This document shows, one piece after another, positions 8,291 to 18,199 of a stretch of 64,000 nucleotides of DNA. The first letter of the stretch is position 1, and every line of letters starts with the position of its first letter. Origin of the DNA: Flavobacterium aestivum (GTDB lineage Bacteria > Bacteroidota > Bacteroidia > Flavobacteriales > Flavobacteriaceae); contig NZ_CP113977.2 of assembly GCF_026870175.2 (NCBI RefSeq), positions 868,001-932,000 on the forward strand, in the 5' to 3' direction. Position numbers and translations under genes: made by a program. The notes under the pieces are model-generated. The model was given only the letters and a program-made list of their open reading frames with translations, was not told the DNA's origin and searched no databases.

Positions 8291-9596
8291 ATTTCATTTG
8301 AGTAATTATAATACTCAGGATTGAAAATAAACCAATTCCCCACATCATTGGAGTTACTTCTTTGGTTCTTTTAGTAAAAAAAGCGAGAATAATATAAGAG
8401 GTAAAACCATAAGCTATCCCGTTGCTAATGCTATAAGTGAGAGGCATCATAACCATTGTCAAAAATGCAGGAACACCCATGTTTAAATCGTCAAAATTGA
8501 TTTTTGATAAATGCTTGGACATATAAATTCCAACTAGGACCAGAGCCGGAGCAGTTGCATAAGCAGGAACGATTCCTATAATTGGAGAAACAAATAAAGC
8601 CAAAAAGAAAAACAGTGCTACAAATACAGAACTTAAACCGGTTTTTGCTCCATTGGCAATTCCTGTTGCAGATTCAATATACACTACAGTGTTACTTGTG
8701 CCTAAAATACCACTGCACATAGTTGCAATACCATCAGCTTCTAATACTTTTTTAAGATGAGGCATTTTACCATTTTTACCAACCAGTTTGGCTTCATATG
8801 AACAAGCGATTGCAGTTCCAATAGAATCAAATAAGCTTACAAAAAGGAAAGAAAAAATGGCCGAAGCAAAGCTTAATTTTAAGACTCCCAAAATATTTAA
8901 TTGTCCAAAAATAGGAGTGATGGTTGGTGGTAAGGAGAAAATATGAGTTGGCAAATGAACATTAGGGTCAAAGCCAATTCCTAAACAAGTTCCTATTATG
9001 ATTCCGATCAAAATAGCACCTTTTATTTTGTAAATTTCTAAAATTACTGTTGTAAACAAAGTGATCAAACCTATAATCAGGGCAGGAGTAAATTTTCCTA
9101 ATGTGACTAAAGTATCTGGATGAGCAACAATAAGTCCTAATTGCTTAAACCCAATAAAGGCAATAAAAAAGCCAACACCACATCCCATTGCAATTTGCAA
9201 GGAGGGAGGAATGGCTTCTACAATTTTATGTCGAACACCAAAAAAAGATATAATTGTAAAAAATACCCCCGAAAGAAAAACAACTCCCAAAGCATCTTGC
9301 CAGGAAACACCTTGACCAAGAACTAAAGTAAAGGCAAACATGGCGTTTAGTCCCATTCCAGGAGCCATTGCAAAAGGGACTTTAGCCCATATCCCGACTA
9401 ATAGGGTACCAAAAATAGCAGCAATACAAGTAACCGATATGAGCGCGTCTTTGGGCATACCAGTCATAGATAGTATGTTTGGGTTTACAAAAATGATGTA
9501 AGCCATAGACAAAAAAGTAACCAAACCACCTGAAGCTTCTTGCTTTATTGAAGTTTTACGTTCTTTTATTTTGAAGTAATATTGTATTTTATCCAT
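8289..9596 (-). CDS. NCS2-family guanine/hypoxanthine-type purine permease
   Basis: 435 residues with 12-14 hydrophobic segments. Landmarks of the AzgA/PbuG branch are the N-terminal QEASGGLVTFLSMAYIIFVNP, the PGMGLNAMFAFT segment, LFDSIGTA and the ESATGIANGAKTGLSS loop. It should import guanine, hypoxanthine or adenine by proton symport across the inner membrane. It is a single gene. I looked for a purine riboswitch in the leader and found none; the leader is short. Confidence 0.9.
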   Translation of the reverse strand: MDKIQYYFKIKERKTSIKQEASGGLVTFLSMAYIIFVNPNILSMTGMPKDALISVTCIAAIFGTLLVGIWAKVPFAMAPGMGLNAMFAFTLVLGQGVSWQDALGVVFLSGVFFTIISFFGVRHKIVEAIPPSLQIAMGCGVGFFIAFIGFKQLGLIVAHPDTLVTLGKFTPALIIGLITLFTTVILEIYKIKGAILIGIIIGTCLGIGFDPNVHLPTHIFSLPPTITPIFGQLNILGVLKLSFASAIFSFLFVSLFDSIGTAIACSYEAKLVGKNGKMPHLKKVLEADGIATMCSGILGTSNTVVYIESATGIANGAKTGLSSVFVALFFFLALFVSPIIGIVPAYATAPALVLVGIYMSKHLSKINFDDLNMGVPAFLTMVMMPLTYSISNGIAYGFTSYIILAFFTKRTKEVTPMMWGIGLFSILSIIITQMK

Positions 9597-9619
9597 TTGG
9601 TTTTCAATTTATTGCTACA

Positions 9620-9652
9620 GAAATTTACAACCATTTTTTTGAAGTAATCAAA
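9620..9652 (-). promoter_or_regulatory. Promoter of the purine permease gene
   Basis: Minus strand: TTTG (9649-9652), a 21-base spacer, then TAAATTTC (9620-9627), one base off TAnnTTTG. The start lies about 20 bases before the ATG. Confidence 0.45.
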
Positions 9653-9660
9653 TTTACAAT

Positions 9661-9705
9661 AAAAAACAAAACCCCTAGTTTTCAAGTGAATGAAAAGTAG
9701 GGGTT
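9661..9705 (-). terminator. Terminator of the T9SS leucine-rich-repeat gene
   Basis: AACCCCTA (9670-9677) pairs with TAGGGGTT (9698-9705), with inner TTTTCA/TGAAAA pairing. On the minus strand the stem is followed by a T-rich run, so it ends the gene at 9727-11430. Confidence 0.85.
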
Positions 9706-9726
9706 ATTGATTTTGTAAATGATAAA

Positions 9727-11430
9727 CTATTCCACTATAATTTTTTTTGCGGTATTATTTCCTTCGCTTTTTAAATAAATATAGTAAATACCTTTTGATA
9801 GTCCAGTTAAGTGTATGGTGTTGTTATTATCTCCAGAAGTAAATGAGGTTGTTTTGACTAATTTTCCTAATGCATCATAAATGGTTGCTTTCTCAAGAAT
9901 AATATTATCAATGTGTAATTCTCCTTTGGCTGGATTTGGATAAATAGCAATTTTATCAAAAACAGAATCTTCAATTCCTAATTTGGAACAAGTTGACGAA
10001 TAGGTTGCAGTTGCGTCTTTTTTTGCTGACCATTTGGCATTTGAATATGCCACATCATCCACCTGAATACAAGTAAGATTAGGGTTGTTCACAAAATTAG
10101 AGTACGTTAGATTTAAAATGGTATTTGCACCATTTTTTAGATTTAAGTAGGTTAACTGATTGTTTTCGCATGCTAATTCTGTGATCAATGGATTTTTAGA
10201 AATGTCAAGGCTTGTGATTTTATTGTTTAAACAATCGAATAGATCTAACTTTGGATTATTTGAGACATCAATAGATGTAAGCTCATTAAAATGGCACATA
10301 AACGATACTAACTTTGTATTCTGAGAGACATCTATATTTGTTATTTGGTTGTAATGGCAATAGAGGTCTGTTAAATTTATGTTTTTTGCAGTATTTAAGG
10401 ACGTTAATTTGTTCTTCCCGCAATTTAATTTAGTTAGAGATGGATTATTCGTAATATTTAATTCAGAAAGTAAGTTTGAATTACACCATAATTCCATTAA
10501 CAAATTATTTGATGAAATATCAATAGTAGTTATCTTATTTGAGCTAAAAGATAAATTTGTCAACGATGCGTTTTTAGTAACATCAAGCGAAGTTAACTGA
10601 TTTGAATTGCAGTATAAACTTTCCAGACCTGGATTACTAGTGTTGATGAAATTTGTTAATTTATTTGTAGAACAATTTATATCTGTTAGTTTTTCGTTTT
10701 TAGAAAGATCTAAAGTAGTTAAATTGTTTTTTTGACAGTCTAGTGATTGCAAAGCAACAAAATCCTGAATCCCTGTTAAGTCCGCAATAGAACTAGAAAA
10801 AACATTTAATGAAGTTAGTTTATTAATGTTATTGGTTAACACTTTCCCATCAGTGGCTCCAGAATCAATTCCTAATGCAATTAATTTACTTTCAAAATTC
10901 ACATCTGGGATAAGAGTATACTGCTCAGTGTAAACTTGCACATCATCGATCAAGACACTGAATGCTGCATCATCAAAAGTAAACAAGGAAATGCTAAAGT
11001 CATACGACAAGTTTTGGTCTGGTGTAAAAGTGGTTTCTTTTACAGTCCAATTGTTGTTTGTTGCAAAAGTACTGCTGGATAGTGTTGTAGCACTCCCGTT
11101 TTGGCTAATATTTAAACTTATAGGGTGATCACCGCCATAATTTGAGCCAATATACTTATATTTAAATTTTACAGTATAAGTTTTTCCAGCGATCATAGGG
11201 ACTTGAGCTGTGATTTTTGGTTTAGTGGTGCTATTAGCTATAGACAACTGTGCACTTTTGCTACCTTCGGTAAAATAGGTAGTGTTTTGGGTCACATTAT
11301 TCTCAATTATCCAGTTGGACAATGTTGCACTATTCGTCCAAGTTTCGAATCCGCCGTTTGGAGCTAAATTGTTTTGGGAGAATAGATTAAAAGTGCAAAA
11401 TGCAAATACGATAAGTAATCTTGTTTTCAT
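9727..11430 (-). CDS. Secreted leucine-rich-repeat protein with T9SS type A sorting domain
   Basis: 567 residues. A signal peptide (MKTRLLIVFAFCTFNLFSQ) is followed by a carbohydrate-binding-like beta domain (about 20-165), then roughly a dozen LRR units of about 21 residues with the LxxLxCxxNxLTxLD pattern (about 180-460), and a C-terminal Por secretion domain (YPNPAKGELHI ... KGIYYIYL ... KKIIVE). The protein should be exported by Sec, carried across the outer membrane by the type IX system and left on the surface or released. A binding or adhesion role is inferred from the domains only. It is transcribed alone. Confidence 0.9.
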   Translation of the reverse strand: MKTRLLIVFAFCTFNLFSQNNLAPNGGFETWTNSATLSNWIIENNVTQNTTYFTEGSKSAQLSIANSTTKPKITAQVPMIAGKTYTVKFKYKYIGSNYGGDHPISLNISQNGSATTLSSSTFATNNNWTVKETTFTPDQNLSYDFSISLFTFDDAAFSVLIDDVQVYTEQYTLIPDVNFESKLIALGIDSGATDGKVLTNNINKLTSLNVFSSSIADLTGIQDFVALQSLDCQKNNLTTLDLSKNEKLTDINCSTNKLTNFINTSNPGLESLYCNSNQLTSLDVTKNASLTNLSFSSNKITTIDISSNNLLMELWCNSNLLSELNITNNPSLTKLNCGKNKLTSLNTAKNINLTDLYCHYNQITNIDVSQNTKLVSFMCHFNELTSIDVSNNPKLDLFDCLNNKITSLDISKNPLITELACENNQLTYLNLKNGANTILNLTYSNFVNNPNLTCIQVDDVAYSNAKWSAKKDATATYSSTCSKLGIEDSVFDKIAIYPNPAKGELHIDNIILEKATIYDALGKLVKTTSFTSGDNNNTIHLTGLSKGIYYIYLKSEGNNTAKKIIVE

Positions 11431-11603
11431 ATAATTTATTGGAGGTTTTTATAAGGCGCAAGAGTACGAAAAAATATCCTGTTTTCTTACGATATTTTCT
11501 AGGAATATCCAACTGATTTTATTTTTATAACAAAAAACTTTTTTTAAAAGTGTTTTATCTTAAAATACCGTTAACTATTGCGTAATATCTAATTTACTTC
11601 CAC

Positions 11604-11611
11604 TATTTTTG
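11604..11611 (+). promoter_or_regulatory. Promoter -7 element of the S8 peptidase gene
   Basis: TATTTTTG matches TAnnTTTG. A TTG at 11578-11580 is 23 bases upstream, slightly long for a -33 element. It leaves a leader of about 110 bases. Confidence 0.4.
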
Positions 11612-11728
11612 AAGTTAATTAGTAAAATGAAAAAACTGTAAACATGAAACCGCTATGATTCTAAAAACAAATTGGGAATCAAGAAGAGGGATATCATGTT
11701 CTAATTTATAAACAAATATTTTCGAGAT

Positions 11729-13306
11729 ATGAAAAAAATAAATCTAACTTCATTAGCATTACTTGCGGCTTTGTCATTATGTCTTTCGACCAATGCGCAA
11801 ACATCAACGACTTATGTTGCGAAAAAAGGAAAATTGAATGAACCAGAATTGCAAAGATGGTCTCATCTGGATTTAGCCAAAGACAGTATTCCTGGAATGA
11901 GTGTTGATAAAGCTTATGCCGAATTACTAAAAGGTAAAAAAGGCGTTAAAGTAGTTGTTGGTATAGTAGATTCTGGTGTTGATATTGACCATGAAGATTT
12001 GAAAGCAGTAGTTTGGACCAATAAAAAAGAGATAGCCGGAAACGGAATTGATGACGATAAAAACGGTTATATTGATGATATTCACGGTTGGAACTTTTTA
12101 GGCGGTGCTGGAAAAGAAACTCTTGAAATGACCCGAATCATAAAAAAAGGGGATGACGGATCTGCAACTTATAAAAGTGCATTGGCTGCTTATAATGAAA
12201 AATACAACAAAGCATTACAAGACAAACAACAAGTTGATTTCTTGACTGCGACCGATAAAGCCATTCAAAAACATTTGAATAAAGAAAATTATACTATTGA
12301 AGATTTGAACGGAATTGTAACTACAGATCCTGATTTGTCTAAAAGTAAAATGATCATGACTCGTATCTTGACCAATGCCGGACCAACTTTTAGAACAGAA
12401 ATCGAAGATTACGGAAAATACGTTTACGATCAATTGAACTATAATTTGAATAAAGAGTTTGATGGCAGAAAAATTGTAGGCGATAATCCGGAGGATATTA
12501 AAAATACCAAATATGGTAATAATATTGTTTATGGACCAGATAAAGAAGAAGCATTACACGGAACTCACGTTGCCGGAATTATTGCCCAAGTAAGAGGTAA
12601 TAATATTGGTGGAGATGGAGTCGCTGATAATGTTGAGATTATGGCAGTAAGAGCCGTTCCAGATGGAGACGAATATGACAAAGATATTGCACTTGCAATT
12701 CGTTATGCTGTAGATAATGGAGCAAAAGTGATTAATGGTAGTTTTGGAAAAAGCTACTCACCACACAAACAATGGGTTTTTGATGCTATCAAATATGCTG
12801 AAAAGAAAGACGTTTTGTTTGTACATGCCGCTGGAAATGATGGAAACAATATCGATTTAGACGAAAATACAAACTTCCCAAATGACTCCGAAGACAATAA
12901 AAAAGAATTTGCTTCGAATGTTTTGACTGTTGGTGCTTTGAATAATGGATATGGAGAAAGTGTAATTGCACCATTTTCAAATTATGGAACACTAAACGTA
13001 GATGTATTTGCTCCTGGAGACGAAATTTACGCAACGATTCCAAACAATAAATACAAATATTTACAAGGAACTTCTATGGCAGCACCAAATGCTGCTGGAG
13101 TAGCTGCCTTGATTCGTTCGTATTACCCAAAATTATCTGCTAAACAAGTAAAACAAATCTTGATGGAATCAGGAACACCACTTCCAGCCACAGTACTTTT
13201 GGGCGAAAAACAAGAATCGAATAAAGCAGTCAATTCTTCTAAATCAGGCAAAATGGTTAATGCTTATAATGCATTACTGATGGCTGAGAAAATGTCTAAG
13301 AAATAA
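11729..13306 (+). CDS. Exported subtilisin-like serine peptidase (S8 family)
   Basis: 525 residues with signal peptide MKKINLTSLALLAALSLCLS ending near NAQ. The catalytic triad is complete: D81 in GIVDSGVDI, H280 in LHGTHVAGI and S449 in QGTSMAAPNA. The Asp-His distance is long because of an insertion of about 150 residues (about 110-260), which contains a mixed acidic/basic linker. No T9SS tail is seen, so it is probably periplasmic or outer-membrane-associated. A terminator follows directly, and an M1 peptidase comes next in the same direction. Confidence 0.93.
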   Translation: MKKINLTSLALLAALSLCLSTNAQTSTTYVAKKGKLNEPELQRWSHLDLAKDSIPGMSVDKAYAELLKGKKGVKVVVGIVDSGVDIDHEDLKAVVWTNKKEIAGNGIDDDKNGYIDDIHGWNFLGGAGKETLEMTRIIKKGDDGSATYKSALAAYNEKYNKALQDKQQVDFLTATDKAIQKHLNKENYTIEDLNGIVTTDPDLSKSKMIMTRILTNAGPTFRTEIEDYGKYVYDQLNYNLNKEFDGRKIVGDNPEDIKNTKYGNNIVYGPDKEEALHGTHVAGIIAQVRGNNIGGDGVADNVEIMAVRAVPDGDEYDKDIALAIRYAVDNGAKVINGSFGKSYSPHKQWVFDAIKYAEKKDVLFVHAAGNDGNNIDLDENTNFPNDSEDNKKEFASNVLTVGALNNGYGESVIAPFSNYGTLNVDVFAPGDEIYATIPNNKYKYLQGTSMAAPNAAGVAALIRSYYPKLSAKQVKQILMESGTPLPATVLLGEKQESNKAVNSSKSGKMVNAYNALLMAEKMSKK

Positions 13307-13326
13307 TTTTAATTACTATTAATCCA

Positions 13327-13356
13327 ATGGAAGGGCGTTTGCTCTTCCATTTTTTA
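13327..13356 (+). terminator. Terminator of the S8 peptidase gene
   Basis: ATGGAAGGGC (13327-13336) pairs with GCTCTTCCAT (13341-13350), one G-T pair, four-base loop, followed by TTTTTT. The ATG at 13327 that opens the next long frame is part of this stem, which argues against its use as a start codon. Confidence 0.88.
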
Positions 13357-13368
13357 TTTTTAAATACC

Positions 13369-15243
13369 ATGCGCAAACTCTATTTATTTGTATTCTTTTC
13401 TGTAAGTCTTGGGAATCTATTTGCCCAAAGTTCGGGCTATTGGCAACAACATGTCGATTATAAAATGGACGTCACTATGGATGTCAAAAACTATCAGTAC
13501 AAAGGGAAACAAGAACTGATTTACACCAATAATTCTCCAGATACGTTGAAGAAAGTATATTATCACTTATATACAAACGCTTTTCAACCAGGAAGCGAAA
13601 TGGACGCTAGATTGCAAACTATCAAAGATCCAGATGGTCGTATGGTAACCAAAATAAAAGTTGATGGTAAAGACGTAAAAGAAAGCCGAATTAAAAATCT
13701 TAAACCGAATGAAATTGGGTATTTGAAAATTTCTAATTTCAAACAAGACGGTGTTGTAGCTGTTGCTAAAGAGGTAGGAACGATTCTGGAGGTAACTTTA
13801 GCGAAACCTATTTTGCCGAATTCAAAAACCACTTTTACTCTTGATTTTGATGGTCAAGTACCTGTTCAAATTCGTCGTACAGGACGCAATAGTGTAGAAG
13901 GAGTCGAATTATCGATGGCACAATGGTACCCAAAAATGGCTGAGTTTGATTTTGAAGGTTGGCACGCTGATCCTTACATTGCCAGAGAATTTCATGGCGT
14001 TTGGGGAAATTTTGATGTAAACATTACAATAGATAAGGACTATACTTTGGGAGGATCTGGTTATTTGCAAAACCCAAACGAAATAGGTCATGGTTATCAA
14101 GATGCTGGAGTTACAGTAGTTTATCCAAAAAAAGCAAAAACTTTGACTTGGCATTTTATAGCACCTATGGTACATGATTTTACTTGGGCTGCCGATAAAA
14201 ATTATGCACACGATATAGTAAAGGGGCCTAATAATGTCGATCTACATTACCTTTATAAAAACGTACCAGCTGTAGCAGAAAATTGGAAAAAACTTGAGCC
14301 TTTGATGGTAAAGGTAATGGATTATTACAACAAAACTGTTGGTGATTATCCATACAAGCAATACTCATTTATACAAGGAGGAGATGGCGGAATGGAGTAT
14401 GCAATGTGTACCTTAATGTTGGGTAACGGAAAACTTGAAGGAATTTTGGGAACCGCAACGCATGAGATGGGACATTCATGGTTTCAACATATTTTAGCAT
14501 CCAACGAATCGAAACACCCTTGGATGGACGAAGGTTTTACAACCTACATCGAAGATTCTGCTCTAAATGAATTGAAAGATAAAAAGGAAGAAAACCCATT
14601 CAAAGCAAATTATGCAACATATTATAAATTAGTGGAATCAGGGAAAGAACAGCCACTATCTACGCACGGGGATCGTTATGATGAAAACCGTTCTTATAGT
14701 ATTGCATCTTATGTAAAAGGAAGTATTTTCCTTTCGCAATTGATTTATGTTATAGGTCAGGACAATTTGAATAAAACCCTTAAGAAGTACTACCAAGATT
14801 TCAAATTCAAACACCCATCACCAAACGATATCAAGAGAACTGCCGAAAAAGTTTCGGGAGCCAACTTAGATTGGTACCTGGTAGACTGGACAGAAACATT
14901 AAATACTATCGATTATGGAATTAATGAGGTAAAGGAAAATGGAGAAAAAACAACTGTAACTTTAGAACGTATAGGTAGAATGCCAATGCCTATTGATTTA
15001 TTGGTTGAATACACAGATGGTACCAAAGAAAGTTTTTACATCCCGTTGCGAATGATGAGTTTCCAAAAAGAAAATCCAACTCCAGAAATCAACAGAACGG
15101 TTCTTAACGATTGGGCTTGGGCATATCCTACTTTTGAGTTTAACATTTCAAAACCAAAAGCGACCATTAAGAAAATCACTATTGACCCAAGCGGTTTAAT
15201 GGCTGATGTAAAACAAAGTAATAATGTTTATGAAGTGAAATAA
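13369..15243 (+). CDS. M1-family zinc aminopeptidase-like metallopeptidase, exported
   Basis: 624 residues from ATG 13369. I chose this start because MRKLYLFVFFSVSLGNLFAQ is a clean signal peptide and the upstream ATG lies in a terminator stem. The zinc site is H365-E-M-G-H369 plus E388 in WMDEGFTTY, the correct M1 spacing, and GGMEYAM upstream resembles the exopeptidase GxMEN loop with an altered last residue. It is likely periplasmic, trimming peptides. Specificity is uncertain because of the changed GxMEN motif. Confidence 0.9.
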   Translation: MRKLYLFVFFSVSLGNLFAQSSGYWQQHVDYKMDVTMDVKNYQYKGKQELIYTNNSPDTLKKVYYHLYTNAFQPGSEMDARLQTIKDPDGRMVTKIKVDGKDVKESRIKNLKPNEIGYLKISNFKQDGVVAVAKEVGTILEVTLAKPILPNSKTTFTLDFDGQVPVQIRRTGRNSVEGVELSMAQWYPKMAEFDFEGWHADPYIAREFHGVWGNFDVNITIDKDYTLGGSGYLQNPNEIGHGYQDAGVTVVYPKKAKTLTWHFIAPMVHDFTWAADKNYAHDIVKGPNNVDLHYLYKNVPAVAENWKKLEPLMVKVMDYYNKTVGDYPYKQYSFIQGGDGGMEYAMCTLMLGNGKLEGILGTATHEMGHSWFQHILASNESKHPWMDEGFTTYIEDSALNELKDKKEENPFKANYATYYKLVESGKEQPLSTHGDRYDENRSYSIASYVKGSIFLSQLIYVIGQDNLNKTLKKYYQDFKFKHPSPNDIKRTAEKVSGANLDWYLVDWTETLNTIDYGINEVKENGEKTTVTLERIGRMPMPIDLLVEYTDGTKESFYIPLRMMSFQKENPTPEINRTVLNDWAWAYPTFEFNISKPKATIKKITIDPSGLMADVKQSNNVYEVK

Positions 15244-15264
15244 CATTTCAAAACTAGAATATAA

Positions 15265-15305
15265 AAAGTTCTTTTAAAATGTAATGTTTTAAAAGAGCTT
15301 TTTTT
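15265..15305 (+). terminator. Terminator of the M1 peptidase gene
   Basis: A 15-bp stem, 15265-15279 with 15287-15301 (one G-T pair), ends in a T-run. Confidence 0.85.
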
Positions 15306-15317
15306 ATGCAAGAATGA

Positions 15318-15350
15318 TTTTTGTATTTGAAAAATTTATTAGTAAATTTC
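15318..15350 (+). promoter_or_regulatory. Promoter of the 15.4-kb lipoprotein gene
   Basis: TTTTTG (15318-15323), a 19-base spacer and TAAATTTC (15343-15350), one base off TAnnTTTG, placed 28 bases before the ATG. Confidence 0.45.
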
Positions 15351-15377
15351 CGTTTTAAACAAATAAAATAGAATAAA

Positions 15378-15902
15378 ATGAAGAATATAGGTGTTTTGCT
15401 AAGTGTTTTACTGCTTGCTTCTTGTATGAGTAAAGAAGAAAAAATGAAAGAAGCTAATGAAGAAGGGAATGAAGTAGTTGCTGTAAAAGCAAAATTCATT
15501 GAAGGAGCTGGTGATGCATTACAAAACGAAGGAAAAAAAGCAGTCAAAAGTGCTTCCAAAGGAGTTGGCGAAATTATAAAAGGAGTTAATTCTGGAATGA
15601 GTGAAAGTATAAATACTGCTGAAGTGATATCAGACCCCACATTTAAAAACTGTTTTGAGGATTGTAAAGCCGAAAAAATATACGGTGAAGATTCCGATAA
15701 AACTAAGAAAGTGACTGTTTATTTAATAGCTAAAAAGGATTTTTCAGGCAAATTAACTTTAAGAGCATTAGATGAAGATAAAAAGGAAATTGGAAGAAGT
15801 AATTTAGAAGTGTCTATAAAAAAGGACGAAGCAAAGTATGTTGATTTTGCCTTCGATGCAAGAACACATTTATTACAAACGGAATCTTTTACAATTAAGT
15901 AA
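15378..15902 (+). CDS. Predicted lipoprotein of unknown function
   Basis: 174 residues. A lipoprotein signal with lipobox LLLASC puts the lipidated cysteine at residue 16. After a charged Lys/Glu-rich segment there is a glycine/alanine-rich amphipathic stretch (GDALQNEGKKAVKSASKG) and a small beta-rich C-terminal domain (about 110-174). A pair of cysteines occurs in NCFEDCKAEK. I do not recognise the family. It is a single gene with its own promoter and terminator. Confidence 0.75.
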   Translation: MKNIGVLLSVLLLASCMSKEEKMKEANEEGNEVVAVKAKFIEGAGDALQNEGKKAVKSASKGVGEIIKGVNSGMSESINTAEVISDPTFKNCFEDCKAEKIYGEDSDKTKKVTVYLIAKKDFSGKLTLRALDEDKKEIGRSNLEVSIKKDEAKYVDFAFDARTHLLQTESFTIK

Positions 15903-15976
15903 TAATTCAATTTTGAAGTTTTAATATTATCTGTGAATCAAATTATTGTTTCAGGACGAGACATAATTTACAAATG

Positions 15977-16025
15977 AAAAACGTTTAGTTTTAAAAGAAA
16001 CTTTCTTTTAAAACTAAACGTTTTT
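15977..16025. terminator. Very long perfect bidirectional terminator
   Basis: 24 bases (15977-16000) pair without error with 16002-16025 around a single C, and both strands end in T-runs. It sits between the convergent lipoprotein and DUF418 genes, although about 125 bases remain before the latter's stop. Confidence 0.85.
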
Positions 16026-16149
16026 ATTATTTAAGTGAGAGTTTATTTCGTTGTGCTCCAAAGCTCCAACAGATCCACCATTATGTTTTATAAACCGAAT
16101 TTTTTACTAAAGTCACAACCGCAAGATAGGTAAAGAAAAAGGAATAAAA

Positions 16150-17394
16150 CTAATACTTTACTGTTTCTAAAATGGATTCCTTTTTTTGATCAACATCTGA
16201 ATTTACTTCAACAGAAACGGGACTCTCTTCTACTTTTTTAAACGGAAAAATTCTTCTATAACTTAATACTCTCCATAACCATTCTACTGGGCCATAGTTG
16301 AATTTTGAAAGCCACCATTTACTTAGAAATAACTGAATAGTAAATACCGAAATTGCCAATACAAAATAAAACCAATAAGGCATAGTATTAGATATATTCA
16401 TGCCAATACCCGAAAAGATAAATAAAGAAAGTATATTTTGCACCATATAATTTGTTAATGTCATTTTGCCAGAAAATCTAAAATAGCTGAAAATTGTTTT
16501 TAGTTTATTATTGATATATAACAAGCATAACCCAGATGCAATAAACAGCATGGTGCTTATGATTAACCAAAAAACGGGATTAAAATAGGTAAGAAAAGAA
16601 GCCTTATTAATTGTTGCAATTTTAAATAACACGCCCAATGGAACAGCAACAGATAAGCTTATGAAAAATATTTTTTTTAATTGTTTTTTCAATTCATGCA
16701 AACGATTAAAAAAGTTAGTTTTTTGAGCATAAAATCCCAATAGCATGCAGGCAAACATCACGATATGAACTGTAATTGCATAATTCAAGAAAAGTATTTC
16801 TCCATAATAAGTACCTAACAAATTAAATTTAAAGACATCAAACAAGTTCCCGGAATGATACAATAGCAGGTATTTAGGATCTGTATTTACATCTGGTAAA
16901 ATTAATGTTATACTGTTAACAAAAGCATGAATAAAAGGGGTTAGTATAAATAGTAATATGGAAGTTCTAATAATGGTTTTTGCGGAACTTTTATAAAAAA
17001 GAAGTAATATAAGACCCAAAAAAGCATAGTCTTTTAAAATGTCACCCAGCCAAATAGCGGAGTTAATAAAGGATAGTATAAAAAGACAAATCATTCTCCA
17101 GCAAAAAAAGGAAACAGGATTTTTACCTTTACTGGCAACATTATTAATAAGAATGGCAAAACCATATCCAAACAGAATACTCAATAATGTCCATGATTTT
17201 GCAGCAAAAAAATATCGGATTATTTCTTTAAGTACATTAGATATTGGACTGTTAGGTATGGTTGAAGTCGATGATCCAATATAGACAAAATCGATATAGT
17301 TTCCAATTACAACACCCAGCAAAGCCCATCCTCTTAGAATGTCAACAATTGCTGTTCTTTTCTGATCTTCAATAGGTTGATAGGTATTGTCCAT
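16150..17394 (-). CDS. DUF418-domain membrane protein (YeiB-like)
   Basis: 414 residues, about ten membrane segments. The N-terminal DILRGWALLGVVIGN motif is typical of the YeiB/acyltransferase-like group, and the C-terminal DUF418 region has LTNYMVQNILSLFIFSG and FNYGPVEWLWR. The function of the family is not established; transport or acyl transfer at the inner membrane has been suggested from fold similarity. A hydrophilic tail of about 30 residues is cytosolic. Transcribed alone. Confidence 0.88.
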   Translation of the reverse strand: MDNTYQPIEDQKRTAIVDILRGWALLGVVIGNYIDFVYIGSSTSTIPNSPISNVLKEIIRYFFAAKSWTLLSILFGYGFAILINNVASKGKNPVSFFCWRMICLFILSFINSAIWLGDILKDYAFLGLILLLFYKSSAKTIIRTSILLFILTPFIHAFVNSITLILPDVNTDPKYLLLYHSGNLFDVFKFNLLGTYYGEILFLNYAITVHIVMFACMLLGFYAQKTNFFNRLHELKKQLKKIFFISLSVAVPLGVLFKIATINKASFLTYFNPVFWLIISTMLFIASGLCLLYINNKLKTIFSYFRFSGKMTLTNYMVQNILSLFIFSGIGMNISNTMPYWFYFVLAISVFTIQLFLSKWWLSKFNYGPVEWLWRVLSYRRIFPFKKVEESPVSVEVNSDVDQKKESILETVKY

Positions 17395-17672
17395 GATTTA
17401 AGTTTGAGTTATGTAATTAATTCTGTTTTTCAAAACAATCAAATGTAAGAAAAATAAACGCTCAATAAATAGGTTTTTTTCAAATATTAAGTTGGTTATT
17501 TTTTATGAAAAATGTTAGGTCTTATTTCGATTTTATACCTAATAATTTCGGAGATCAGTCCAGCGCATCCGTTTGATGATTTGTAATGTTTTTTTATATT
17601 AGCTGAATAAACTATAGAAGTTTTCATAACACAAAGCTTAAACGAACTATTTATAAACTTAAATAATATTAA

Positions 17673-17867
17673 ATGAAAAAAAATAACAGAAAGAGTTTAG
17701 TCATATTAGCGATTGGTGCATTGTTATTAAGCGCAACATTTGTTTTAAGACATTATTTTGCAATAAACGATTTTTCAGATGGTATTTTAAAAGGTATAGG
17801 AATTGGACTTATGATTTATAGTCTTATTCTACCTCGCAATCAACGTTGTAAAACAAGTCAAAGTTAA
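17673..17867 (+). CDS. Small membrane protein, unknown function
   Basis: 64 residues: a basic N-terminus (MKKNNRKS), a membrane segment (about 9-25), a short loop, a second membrane segment (about 39-54) with GIGIGLMIYSL, and a basic cysteine-containing tail. It looks like a genuine short gene because the start, hydrophobic pattern and stop are all tidy and it fills an otherwise empty interval, but no family can be named. A strong terminator follows about 100 bases downstream. Confidence 0.6.
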   Translation: MKKNNRKSLVILAIGALLLSATFVLRHYFAINDFSDGILKGIGIGLMIYSLILPRNQRCKTSQS

Positions 17868-17963
17868 TTACAATAGGATTTGACTTTGCAGACTGTTTCT
17901 GGTTGTTTTGATTCGTCTGACAAGAGAAATATCTAATTCGAGAGGAGCAAGTCTCAAAAGAAT

Positions 17964-18012
17964 ACACTATTTATAAGACTAAATATGGAGTTTTATAAAT
18001 AGTGTTTTTTTA
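17964..18012 (+). terminator. Terminator in the 17868-18199 interval
   Basis: A perfect 13-bp stem, ACACTATTTATAA (17964-17976) with its complement at 17993-18005, then a T-run. The rest of this 332-base interval holds no other feature I can support; AGCCGGTGGACGTTATACG just before the next gene is noted but unexplained. Confidence 0.85.
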
Positions 18013-18199
18013 TATGCTATTTGTTATGCTTAGGGCTGTGTAACAGCAAAGTATTTTTAATAATAAGAGTTTTTTTTGGTTAAAAATATTATGAATTTTT
18101 TAACTTGTAAGGTTTGTCTTTAATAGCTAGTTTTGAAAGCAAATCCCTCCAACTTCATGAAGCCGGTGGACGTTATACGTAATTTTAAAAGAAAACTAT

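Noticed and set aside
9597..9660. Purine riboswitch before the NCS2 permease gene
   Set aside because: The leader is about 20 bases and has no three-stem junction.
13327..13368. ATG start of the M1 peptidase at 13327
   Set aside because: It is within the stem of the S8 gene terminator, and the ATG at 13369 gives a proper signal peptide.
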